Positions 44,931-54,856 of a stretch of DNA of 64,000 nt are shown here, in pieces. The stretch spans positions 33,802 through 97,801 of the forward strand of contig FJOG01000055.1 in assembly GCA_900073065.1 (NCBI GenBank), read 5' to 3'. A program made the translations under genes and the position numbers. Every line of letters begins with the position of its first letter. Position 1 is the first letter of the stretch. The notes beneath the pieces are model-generated. The model ran no database searches, was not told the DNA's origin, and saw only the letters and a program-made list of their open reading frames with translations. This DNA is from Phialocephala subalpina. Its lineage: Eukaryota > Ascomycota > Leotiomycetes > Helotiales > Mollisiaceae.

Positions 44931-45546
44931 GTTGGCGGTCTGTGGCCCCGCAATGGGCCTTTCTTTTGACGTCTACCAGCTCAACTCGCTTAGGGATGGG
45001 CTCGCTGAAGGAATTGGATGCAAGATGAGAGAATATCATGCACGTAAGGGAGTCCTGTATTGGCAGCCTGGATGTCGTGGACGGCCACCTTGTCCAAACA
45101 TATTTGTCGCGAGCACGCTTAGATGGCTTAGCGCCTTGAGGCTGAGGCAGAAACTTTGGGAAGGGGAGAAGGCCGATCGAGTGAGCGCCAATCACGGCAG
45201 AGTTGACGGACGTGGCTGTGACCGCGCCACTCTTTTGTGGATACGCCAAAAAATAGCATTACAACTCTAGGATTGCCTTGAAGTTGGCATCGCAAGATAA
45301 AATGATCGCGTCCCCTATTCTCAATGGCATCTGAGTCGCATTACCAGCGTCTTGGTATGTGATCACTCTCGATGGCAGATCTCTGTCTTGTATCTATCTA
45401 TACCTACATATGATCTTTCACTCCTTTCCTACTTTTCAAGCTTTACATCACGTCACTCAACCCTCTTAGATAGAGACATTTCTCTTTGGTACCCAAAACC
45501 ATTGTCCTTCACTTCGGCGGACAATTGATACGTATATCCGAGGAAG
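44931..45546. promoter_or_regulatory. Shared divergent intergenic region between apl4 and the acyltransferase gene
   Basis: 616 bp separate the two divergent start codons, so it should contain both promoters. Pyrimidine-rich tracts precede the plus-strand start (TTTCACTCCTTTCCTAC, about 45416-45432). No specific factor site could be assigned. A short ORF (44929-45270) is regarded as chance. Confidence 0.45.
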
Positions 45547-47265
45547 ATGTCAACCTCCGCAGATATTCAAATAAATGGCAATGGCCATGCCAACCATGAC
45601 CATATCCTTCGTCCTCGAGCCGTCAAGCCAGGAAACCCGGCAGTTCTTCGTACCCTGAGTGAAGAGGGACTACTAGCTCCTGACAGCGCGAAAGATGCTT
45701 TACTGGATGGCAGCATATCAGGGCAGACAAGGTGCGAATTCTGTCAGCTTCTGAAGAAGCATGCTAACTCTTGCAGTGGACGGTCAACACCTATTCCCGC
45801 AGATGCGCCTCCTTCAGTCCAATCGATATCCTCCGCACGGAAGCAGCTCAGAGCTGAGCAACGGAGGAGGCTGTTCCCAACCATCGAATATGCTTCACGA
45901 GTTTCCCACTTCGACCCCAACAGCGACTATCGAGACTTCCAAGGCTTCTACGTCCTATTCTGGATAGCACTGACGATAATGATGATTACGACAATGCTGA
46001 GGAACATTAAAGACACTGGATACCCAATGAGAGTGCAGATTTGGCAGCTGTTCACAGTCAAAGTGTGGGAGCTGGCTTTGGCAGATGGACTTATGGTTCT
46101 CAGTACCGCTGTTAGTCTGCCTCTCCACAGACTTTTCAGAAGCAACATTGGCAGAACGCTTGGGTTGAAGTGGGTTGGTGGAGGAATGGCAATACAAGCT
46201 CTGTTCCAGACAATTTGGTTCGCCTTCTGGGTTGCGCTGCCCTTCAATCGAGAATGGACATGGACTGCTCAAGTCTTCTTGACCCTGCACACCATCGTCC
46301 TTCTCATGAAAATGCACTCATACTCCTTCTATAATGGCCATCTGAGCGAGACCGAGCGAAGACTCCAGGAGCTTGACGAACCGTCGACTGCGTCTCAGGA
46401 GCCAGCATATCAATATCCCAGCGCTGGCCATTCGCCAATGTCAGAGGATAGGAAACGAAAAGAGGCTGATGAGAAATCTGCTCTGGTTCGACTCCGGGAA
46501 GACCTCGCCATTGAGTTGACATCACCTATGGGATCAGTCACCTACCCCAAGAACTTGACGTGGTACAACTACGCCGACTTTCTATTCTGCCCAACTCTAT
46601 GCTACGAGCTCGAGTATCCTCGTACGGATGGCATTGTATGGAGTGAACTTGGATACAAAGTCCTCGCGACCTTCGGAGTCATCTTCCTACTAGTCGTCAC
46701 ATCTGAAGAGTTCATTCTTCCTGTCATGATCGAATCAGCACAAAGATTAGAGACAGTCGCCTCTTTCTCTGAAACAGCGCTCATCCTCTCCGAGTCCATC
46801 TCCCTACTGCTCTTCCCATTCATGATCACCTTCCTCCTCGTGTTCCTAGTGATCTTCGAATACGTCCTCGGCGCCTTTGCCGAAATCACCTGCTTCGCAG
46901 ATCGACATTTCTACTCCGACTGGTGGAACAGCACCGACTGGCTCGAATTCTCCCGCGAATGGAACATCCCTGTGCACCACTTCTTCCGTCGACACGTCTA
47001 CTCTGCCTCCCGCCCCCATATCGGGCGCCCGATGGCTACCCTCATCACGTTCCTCATTTCAGCGATCGGGCACGAAATCGTAATGGCGTGCATCACGAAG
47101 AAGATTCGAGGATATGGGTTCTTGGCTCAAATGAGCCAGTTGCCGATTGTGATGTTGCAGAGGACGAAGTGGGTTAAGGGGAAGAGGGTGCTGAATAATG
47201 TTTGTTTTTGGTGCTCGATGATTTTGGGGTTGAGTATGATTTGTTCGTTGTATGTGTTATGTTAG
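45547..47265 (+). CDS. Sterol O-acyltransferase / diacylglycerol O-acyltransferase (MBOAT family), 572 aa
   Basis: Intronless ORF. A soluble N-terminal part of about 120 residues precedes multiple membrane segments starting FYVLFWIALTIMMITTML (about residue 137). Family signatures: MHSYSFYNGHL (about 257), the acyl-CoA-binding type motif FYSDWWNSTDWLEFSREWN (from residue 455) and the MBOAT catalytic histidine in SAIGHEIVM (His509). ACAT/ARE and DGAT1 enzymes share these. The long N-terminus and overall length favour the yeast Are1/Are2 sterol ester synthase group, but a DGAT1 role cannot be excluded. It acts in the ER to store sterols or glycerides in lipid droplets. All key residues are present and the gene looks intact. 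Divergent with apl4. Confidence 0.9.
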   Translation: MSTSADIQINGNGHANHDHILRPRAVKPGNPAVLRTLSEEGLLAPDSAKDALLDGSISGQTRCEFCQLLKKHANSCSGRSTPIPADAPPSVQSISSARKQLRAEQRRRLFPTIEYASRVSHFDPNSDYRDFQGFYVLFWIALTIMMITTMLRNIKDTGYPMRVQIWQLFTVKVWELALADGLMVLSTAVSLPLHRLFRSNIGRTLGLKWVGGGMAIQALFQTIWFAFWVALPFNREWTWTAQVFLTLHTIVLLMKMHSYSFYNGHLSETERRLQELDEPSTASQEPAYQYPSAGHSPMSEDRKRKEADEKSALVRLREDLAIELTSPMGSVTYPKNLTWYNYADFLFCPTLCYELEYPRTDGIVWSELGYKVLATFGVIFLLVVTSEEFILPVMIESAQRLETVASFSETALILSESISLLLFPFMITFLLVFLVIFEYVLGAFAEITCFADRHFYSDWWNSTDWLEFSREWNIPVHHFFRRHVYSASRPHIGRPMATLITFLISAIGHEIVMACITKKIRGYGFLAQMSQLPIVMLQRTKWVKGKRVLNNVCFWCSMILGLSMICSLYVLC

Positions 47266-47959
47266 ATGGGATGGTGTATATTACTTATGGAACTAGAGTG
47301 TATTTATAGATACCCGGTGGTCAGTACATGGTTTTAGTTGTATACTAACATACGTGCAATAGGCCTGGTGGAGCATAGGCAAGTTGAGAGGTCTTCGTGA
47401 AAGTCTATCCCTCGCCAATCTCTCGCAAGGTAGAGATCAGTGCCCAAATCTAACTTGGACATTGAAGTACTTCATAAGTACAATCCCTTATGAAGACCAT
47501 TTCGGAAGAATCGATGACCCAACAACCCACACTCCATAATCAACACCAAGTGGTCGTTTCCTCTTTGATGCCACCAAAACAGAGTCCATTGGAGTCAAGT
47601 GACTTGTTGACTTTCAATTTTGTACAAGCGCTCCTGGTAGCGTTCCTCCAAGAATCGAAAATTGTTTGCATTTTTTGCTTGATGTTTGTCCTTTCGGGTT
47701 CGACAAGTGATGTCTGTTCTGTGTTTTGTCGTATTGTTTACGAAGAGGAATGAAGGTTTTCGGGATGAGGAACATTGAGTTGCAGTTGTTTTAAGCTTTG
47801 TTAAAAGATCGCACTACGTAGTTGATAGATTCTGTGGATCCGAGATAGTATGTTCTACTAACATTAGATTTCCTGGTGTGCACCAACAAATAGCTAGGAG
47901 TCCAGTGCGAGGCGAGTCACTTGCATTTGACTCGGGACGGCAACACCGATTAGTCGAAC

Positions 47960-48490
47960 AATATTCAGGTATTATCGATCGATTTTCTCTCTTTTCTGTT
48001 TCCCATGTAGTTAGTAAGCGTGCCGCTCTTACTCAGGCGCTAATCACCCTCAGATCACCCTCGGCTCAGTCAACTCACCTGCGCTGTATAAGTAACCTGA
48101 GCAACTCACCTGAGTAACGAGCCTACCCGAGAAAGTCTATGTTTTTAGCAGTGTTTTCAGGCCTCGCGAAACCCAAGTCAATAACTTTACCTTGTAATTA
48201 TTTAATAACTACAAAGTATATTCCCTTTAAACTCGAGTATATAGAATAAAAGAAGCTAAATCGAGTCTAGAGACCTTTTTCTAAGTAATTGCGATATAAG
48301 TTAAAATTTGTTAAAATTCTCTTCAGTAGGTAATTGTTAGCGAAATACCCTGAAAACACAGACTTTCTCGGGTGGGCTCGTTAGTCCCCGGACGTGAGCA
48401 GCGGCCGCTTTATCCGCAGACGAAGGTAAGCAGGCCTGAGCAATCCTGAGCGCCATGAGCATCCTGACCTCGCCCGGAGTCATCGTAGTG
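47960..48490. repeat. CTCAG-rich dispersed repeat, copies in inverted arrangement flanking a palindromic element
   Basis: The left side (47965-48118) matches 5940-6060. On the right side, the reverse complement of 48385-48480 has GGATGCTCA, GCTCAGGATTGCTCAGG and TCACGTCCGG, matching 9755-9860 loosely. The two sides therefore look like subterminal repeat regions of one larger element, with the 275-bp palindromic element between them. Confidence 0.5.
48112..48386. mobile_element. MITE-like element, 275 bp, about 34-bp terminal inverted repeats
   Basis: Left arm 48112-48145 (GAGTAACGAGCCTACCCGAG then AAAGTCTATG) and right arm 48353-48386 are reverse complements with about four mismatches. The interior is AT-rich and has no ORF. 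No clear target duplication could be seen directly beside the arms. It may be the core of the larger repeat rather than an insertion. Confidence 0.55.
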
Positions 48491-48610
48491 CAAGTTCTAT
48501 TTTGACGCCGTGAGGTGGACCGCGGGTGAGAAACATCTCGGCAGGCCCTGATTCTGCAACGATCGCTTCTCCAAACGCCCCGCAGTTGCGTCAAGGGGTA
48601 GGCTGCAGCG

Positions 48611-51402
48611 TTAGCCAGCGTTACCCTCGAGTGATTTGACCACAGTCTTGTGCCCGTTCTTAGCCGCGTATATCAGCGGCGTCCAGCCCACGAAATCCGG
48701 GACGAATGGGTTGACTTGTCCTGATGCTAGTAGCAGGTGAACGATAGCTTCGTGTCCATTCTGGGCGGCATATGACAAAGGCGTTCGTCCATAGTCATCT
48801 TTCAAGTCGGCATAGACTTTGCCTGTATCAAGCAGACGTCTGACAATGGCCGTGTGCCCGAATTGAGCTGCCCATATTAGTGGTGTCCATTCCATCAGAT
48901 CCTTGGCGTCTGGATCGACCTTTTCTGATGCTAGCAGTAGCTTAGCTACAGCTTCGTGCCCGTAATGGGCAGCATACATTAACGGCGTCCAGTCGCCACC
49001 ATCCTTCGCGTCTGGGTCAACTTTTCCCAAAGCCAGAAGAACCTCGAGGACAGCTCCATGTCCATTCTGGGCAGCATACGACAGCGGCGTCCGCCCATCT
49101 CTATCTCTCCAGTCGGCATAGACATTCCCGGTATCAAGCAGAAGTCTAACAACCGATTCGTGTCCATTCCTGGCGGCATACGACAGCGGCGTCCGCCCAT
49201 CTCCATCTCTCCAGTCGGCATAGACGTTCCCTGTAGCTGGCAGCAATCTGTCAACGGCCCCATGTCCATTCCCAACGGCATGACCCAATGGTGTCTGACC
49301 GTAAGTGTCTCTCAAATTTGGATTATGCCAACCACCAAGTAGGGCCTTTAATACTTCGTCTAGCCTGAAGAATGCAGCTAAATGTAGCCCTGTCATATGC
49401 TTCGGAACTGCTTGGCTGTAATATGGTTGCAACGTATGTTCTTTAGATGCCATCATTGCTTGGCTCGACGCCTCAACTTTGACTCGGCTCTCGAGGAAGT
49501 TAATGATCGGTTCTAGTGCTGAAGCTTGCCGAGCGTGAAGTCCCCAGTTACGTGCTGCATAGTTATAAAGCCGATGCGATTGTAGCCGATCTTCAAAGTC
49601 GGCGTCCGTTTCACAAATCCTACTCTCAAAAGCACTAAATGAGAGGTAGGTTACGCAGATTTTGGTGATCTCAGTCTTTGCATCTGGAAACCAATCCTTC
49701 TGCGTTCGTTCAAAGTATTGTTGCGTCGTATAGTGGACTAACCGGATGATGTTGTTTTCTTTATCGACTGTAACCAAACCGGCGCATACTGAGACCATGT
49801 CTTCAACGTCCGAGATGTTGTCTTCCTCAAGCCTCGGCCTGCCGACTTCTACAGCAAGGGCATGCTGAAGTTCCAACGTAATTAACGGTCGCTTTGCACA
49901 AGTGATCCATGACAAAACCTGCTTGGCAAGCACCTCTTGGTCTGTCACCTGCCCTTTAATCCGCTCCATCGCGTCCTTACATGCATGGTCGTATGCATCC
50001 GATCCGGTTGGTAGCTTTGCAAGAGCATTTCGGACGGCTTGGGGCGATCTCTTTCCAATCAGGGAATCAAGATGGAGCTGCGCATGGAGGAACCTAAGAA
50101 CATATTAGTGTCTCCTCCCAGCTTTGGAAAGACGTAACGCACATTCCCTTCACCGACAGCACAATCCCAGTCTTAATCTCATCCTGCAGCTCTAGACTAC
50201 GATTGACGAAGCCTGGCAGTCGGAACATATGGCCATCGAGATACCGTCGTACGTCTTCTTCGCTGGCACGGATTTCTAGTAAAATGCTCCCATCGAATTT
50301 CTCAGTGATCTCTGGGATAAATCTCGAGGTCGCTAAGACGTTTGCTCCTGAACTAGCTTGAACTTTGAAGATCTCTGTTAGGAATATCGATCGGCAGCCA
50401 TCTGACGTTTGGCACTCATCTAGTGCATCAACAATAATAAAAACTCTCGAATATAGAGCAGCCACGGACTGGATAGCTCTTGAGACTTCGTCGAGTGATG
50501 GCCGCGTTTGTTTAGTCTTATATCGATCATAAAGATCTTTCACGGTGCCTGGCAGAGAAAGCTGGCTCTCAACTAGTTGTTTCAGCAAGCTTGCTAGCAA
50601 GTCGTCGATCTTCTGCTCGTCTTGGCGCCTGAAGTTGCAATACAGGTACGCAATCCCAATGCTCTCGTCATCGTGGAAGCGAGCAGTGAGCTCTTCTACC
50701 ACAATTGATATGAGAATTGTCTTACCTGCCTCGGGAATTCCTGGACAGAATAACGTCTGTTTGTCGGTTTCTAGCCACGTCTGGAACTCGACCCAGTCTA
50801 GAAGCCATTAACTGGTTCCTTCCTGTCGCCGAGCAATAAAGTCGTTCTGCTAAGGAGCATAATCAATCGGGGTGATCCAGTCGAGGATAGCTTGACGTCT
50901 TTGATCTTCTTGGTGCCGTACTAACTTAACCACGTTGTCTCGAGTAAGTCGTCCGTTGAACGCGTTTAAGAAACCAATATTTGTACTAATACGACTCCGA
51001 AGCTCGTCGATGTCTTCCGGCTTCCAGTTAAGCCTCTTCCACACTCTTTTGATTCTCTTGCCAATAGTCCCACTTTCAGAGCTAAGTTCGCTATTTTTGT
51101 CTAATATTTGTTGTAGCTCGTCGAGAATATTTCGGCAGCCTTTATCAATGTCTTCCAAGTCTCTCTTCTGGTCATCGTTAAGCTCTCGATTTAGAAAGGC
51201 AACGTTGGCATCTTGAAGGACGATCGAGAGGCTTTTAACCCTATTTAAATATAATAGTCAGTAGGGATCGAACTCTTATTTAAACAACGCACTCATTTGT
51301 GATAGCTTTGAATTAACTCGGCGCATCCACGAATTCCTTCCGAATCTTGTTGGCAAGCTCGATTGCCGCGATAAAATCGCCTACACTAAAACCAAAGCTC
51401 AT
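48611..51402 (-). pseudogene. NACHT-ankyrin NOD-like receptor (fungal NLR) with three premature stop codons
   Basis: Exons 51402-51293, 51240-50143 and 50093-48611 (introns 52 and 49 nt) give an 896-codon frame. Order: N-terminal helical domain (MSFGFSVGDFIAAIELANKI) of the type seen in fungal STAND proteins; helical linker (about 51200-50900); NACHT NTPase with Walker A GIPEAGKT (50719-50745) and Walker [13 protein letters not shown] (about 50450); winged-helix-like part (RPLITLELQHALAVE...LVHYTTQQYF); and about seven ankyrin repeats from TGLHLAAF to the end. In-frame stops: TAA at 51313-51315, TAG at 50850-50852 and TAA at 50809-50811, each where the family normally has glutamine. CAA/CAG to TAA/TAG is C-to-T at CpA, the RIP signature. 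Everything else is open, so loss is recent. Fungal NLRs of this type act in allorecognition, regulated cell death and non-self sensing. Confidence 0.85.
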
Positions 51403-51769
51403 TGTGAAATTAACTCGCTCGTTATCCTACACCAAAGGAAGATAGGATGGCAGAGAGAGAGAGCGTTGTCGCACCGGACAACGAAACTGTCTGCGTTCAG
51501 CTTCACGAGGCTGACTTTAGCGCCTCTTGGGCAGATTTCTAGGCATAGTTGCATGAGCCACATCGAGCTTGCGTGCAAGGCTGTGATTGGGCATTTGGGC
51601 TTCAGATAAAGAGAAAGAGATAAGATATTAAACCCGGAAAGTAGGAGCTTGCAAATTTGGAATCCTTTGAAATGCTTTAGACGGAGTATAGAAGGATTCA
51701 AATACAATTTCAGACAAGTAGTATTGGAACGTACTAATTAGACCTTCCGATGCCCTTGATCGGAGCTAC
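51403..51769. other. Upstream region of the NLR gene
   Basis: About 370 bp before the AT-rich block; presumed promoter. A 102-codon minus ORF (51399-51707) overlaps it and the NLR start and is treated as chance. Confidence 0.35.
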
Positions 51770-52234
51770 CTATATAATATTAATAAGTTTTTATAATTTA
51801 TTATTAATTAAATTTTAAATTTTTTATTTTAAAATTAAATAATTTAATTATATATAATATTTTTAATATTATTTTTAATATTATTTTTAATGAATATTTT
51901 TAATATTTATTATATTTAATCTTTTAAACTTTTTAATTTTTTAAATTTTAATTTTAATAAAATTTTATTATAATAAATAATTTTATTTAAAATATATAAT
52001 TCGCTTTTATAATAGAATTTCTTTTATAATTATTTTTATAAAGTTAAAAGGATTTAAATGTTTTAAAATTACTAAGAAATTCCTTCAAATAAAATTATTT
52101 CTTATTAATTATAATACCAAATATTAAAATCTTTATTTCAAGGTTAAGTATTTTAATATGAATATTAAAATTATTGAAAGTTAGATTGAATTCCGCTATT
52201 TTTAATACTTTGTTAATAGGAAAAATAAAAACCT
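51770..52234. repeat. Extremely AT-rich block between the NLR and HET genes
   Basis: Almost only A and T for about 450 bp, dominated by TAA, TTA and ATT with very few C or G, and sharp borders with genic DNA. Typical of fully RIP-mutated repeat DNA; no terminal repeats could be recognised. It directly abuts the 3' end of the HET reading frame. Confidence 0.6.
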
Positions 52235-54499
52235 TTAAACAAGCGTAATCTTTTTCATCGGTAGCTTTTCCATTATAAGGTTAGATCTCTTGCCGGAATC
52301 ATCGATTACTTCCGGCGGATAGAATGCAGTCAACTCCTGGATGAAAAAAACACCCAATCTTTCGAATACATTCGATGTGTTTGGTACCTTTTTCAAAAGC
52401 AAGCCTTCTAACCCGATGATACTCATGGCCCACATATTCGTAGGTCTGTCGGCCGCCGTATGCTCGATGTCGAACAGCCCTCTGGCGGCGATGTCTGAGG
52501 CAACTGGTGGGTTCAGGCGCGCGCTGCCGCCATCGTCTGCTTCTAGGAGAAATATAATCTGGTTGGCGTGCTCAAGCACAGTCTTGGAACCGATGGTTTT
52601 AAAAGGCAACTCTCTATCCTTATATTGCGAGATGCGCACCCTTCGGATATATGCATTGATCTCGAGGCTGAATGGGTCCGGGAATAACTTAGAATCAATC
52701 ATGTCTGGCCCCCATCCGTCCGGGTCTGACGCCCATGTTTTCCCGTCACCATATGCAGGTGTGCAGCACGGTTCACGCAAATTTGAAGACCATTTACCAG
52801 ATCCAGGTGAAAAAAGGTTGCCTCCTCCATAATAGATAGGCCCGATAAGCGCCATCCACGACCAGGAAGGTCCCCTTCGTTGTGCTGGTGCTTCAAGCGC
52901 CGTCGCGTCCTCGTCCTCGAGTCGACGGCCTTTCCAGAGAAGTCCATGACACATATCCTCTCCCACAGGCCGGCCATATACCTGGCACTGCCAACACCAT
53001 CTCTTGCGACTAGCGCTTCCTGAAATAGACGGACAGTACTGGACAATGCCACGTGGTTCTCGCTGGTGTGATAAAATCCGCGTGATGAGTATTCCGATGT
53101 CATAGTATACCAGCGCCCAAGGATGGGGTCTAGCCTAGCATTGATCTGGTATCTCTGTTGAGGGAGATCTCGCGGACGTTGTGGCTGATGGTGGTTGCTT
53201 AGGGTGGTAAGACCATACCAGGTGTCCTCCCGGCCGATATTCTCGAAATGCCCACCTTCGAATCTGATTTCTTCACGGCAATGAAAGCTGAGCTGTTCCT
53301 CGCCATAGATAATCTGGCGCCGAGAAACCAAGGCCTCCTGGAAGCACCAGCCACGGCCGCTCAGGTAGCCAATGTTATTGCTGCGTGGGAGGCTCACCCA
53401 GCAACTCGATAAGACCGGCGAACTGGCTGGTTGATAGTTCAGTGCAGCGGGTGGAATGCTGGGTGTGTAACTGGGCGCGAGAAATCCATCTCGGGCATCT
53501 TTGCTCCTTCCAGCAACGATGGTGAGGTCAGCGTTACCATATATCTGTGCAACGAGTTTTGCTTGACCTATCCAGTCATCTTCGTCATCTTGAATTGCAC
53601 ATAGCGCATCAATCCAGATATAGCGATATCCAAGCTCTCTTGCAACCTGGATTCCGTGCTGATGCGACAAGGCTAATTGAAACAAGTCGATCTCTCTTAG
53701 AAGATCATCTCTTGTATCTATTTTCAGCTTGAACATGGTGTCACTAGCGTCGCCCCAAGCGTAGGAGAGCGCCACATATCGGTCTTGCACTTTGCCCTGA
53801 GTTTCCATGATCTTGGGCTTCTTATTCCCATCTCCGATGTCAAGGACTCTGGCCGGCATGGTTGTTGGGTTGCCCTGGCCACAGCGGTCGTGATATTTGA
53901 TGCAATTGTCGCGCCATTCCCTGGTAATCAAAATGGTCTCGGTGCGGTGCTCAACACTGTGGACGGCGTTGCGTATCGGCCTAAAAGCTCTTGTGCGGCA
54001 GGCGAGCCTGCGCAAAGAGTGAGAGACGGTCAGAAGAGTCAAAGCTGGCAGAGCAATTTGCTTGAGAATTCGATTTACCTGATTTCGCGGAAAGACAAAC
54101 ATATCCAATATCGCTGGAACGCGTAGTCCACATGGGATTACCAATCTTCAGATTGGTCACTTTGATCCTGATTGTGGCAGATGCGCTGAGGTTTCTTAAC
54201 CAATGCTCTTCAATCAGGTCCATTCCCGTTGTTTCAAACTCGGTCGCAATTTCAAGGCGCAGTGAGGTCTCCCATACGTCCGGTTCGGATTCCAAGATGA
54301 GATGCTGCTCGGCGGATTTGCGTGTCTCGTCGTGCTGTGTGATTGAAGCCCAAAACACTAGACAGACAGGACAAGGGCTTGGAGCCGATTCGGCGCAGGA
54401 CTTCAGCTCTGAGAGGCGTAGGTGGTGTTCTCGCCTTATGACGCTCCCGCTCGGCCTGATCACGAGGCTAGCACAAGGTGCACACAGATGCCCAGCCAT
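52235..54499 (-). pseudogene. HET-domain (heterokaryon incompatibility) protein with two frameshifts
   Basis: Exon 54499-54079, intron 54078-54008 (GTAAAT..GCGCAG, CTGAC branch point), then the long second exon. The N-terminus has MAGHLCAPCASL and CPVCLVFW cysteine pairs. The HET domain motifs are VALSYAWGDASDT, IWIDALCAIQDDEDDW and GRGWCFQEALVSRRQIIYG, all well conserved, and the C-terminal PSWSWMAL motif is also present. However, two single-base-type frame changes are needed: near 53930-53945 (before ITREWRDNCI) and near 52955-52967 (between MAGLW and HGLLWKG). Such proteins trigger cell death on fusion of incompatible hyphae or act downstream of NLRs. Frameshifts could be sequence errors, but two in one gene next to AT-rich DNA suggest decay. 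Confidence 0.75.
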
Positions 54500-54856
54500 A
54501 GTTTGAGGAAGTGGGTTTGCGAATTGCGAATTGTTCTTGTTCGAAGCTTAAAGGGTGCGAGAGACTGAATGGGTGCTCTTGGGCGCGTCAAGTCAGTGAT
54601 GTAAGATTTATCTTTGCCTGAAGCTTCTGACGCATTTGGTACTCGGTATTTGGGCGCTTAACGGCGGTTGGTTGCTAAGTGGCGGTGCCAGACAATACTG
54701 GTTGGCCAGATTAAGTCTCCATAGCAGCAAGCTTTCTAGAAGTTGTGATTCGCTACCCTATTTCTCTGGGCTGGTGACAATACAACTGAAAAATAATGGT
54801 CATGGGAATAAGCAAATGCAATGCCAACCAAGCTTATGTTTTTAGAGCCTAGACAG
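54500..54856. other. Short intergenic region, no gene seen
   Basis: Upstream of the HET gene and downstream of the ankyrin gene, both on the minus strand. Nothing recognisable. Confidence 0.4.

Larger units (their letters stand above)
47266..48610. other. 1.3 kb intergenic, holds a repeat cluster
   Basis: 47266-47960 has one 87-codon ORF without motifs. 47960-48490 is occupied by the CTCAG-rich repeat and a palindromic element (see separate entries). Confidence 0.5.
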
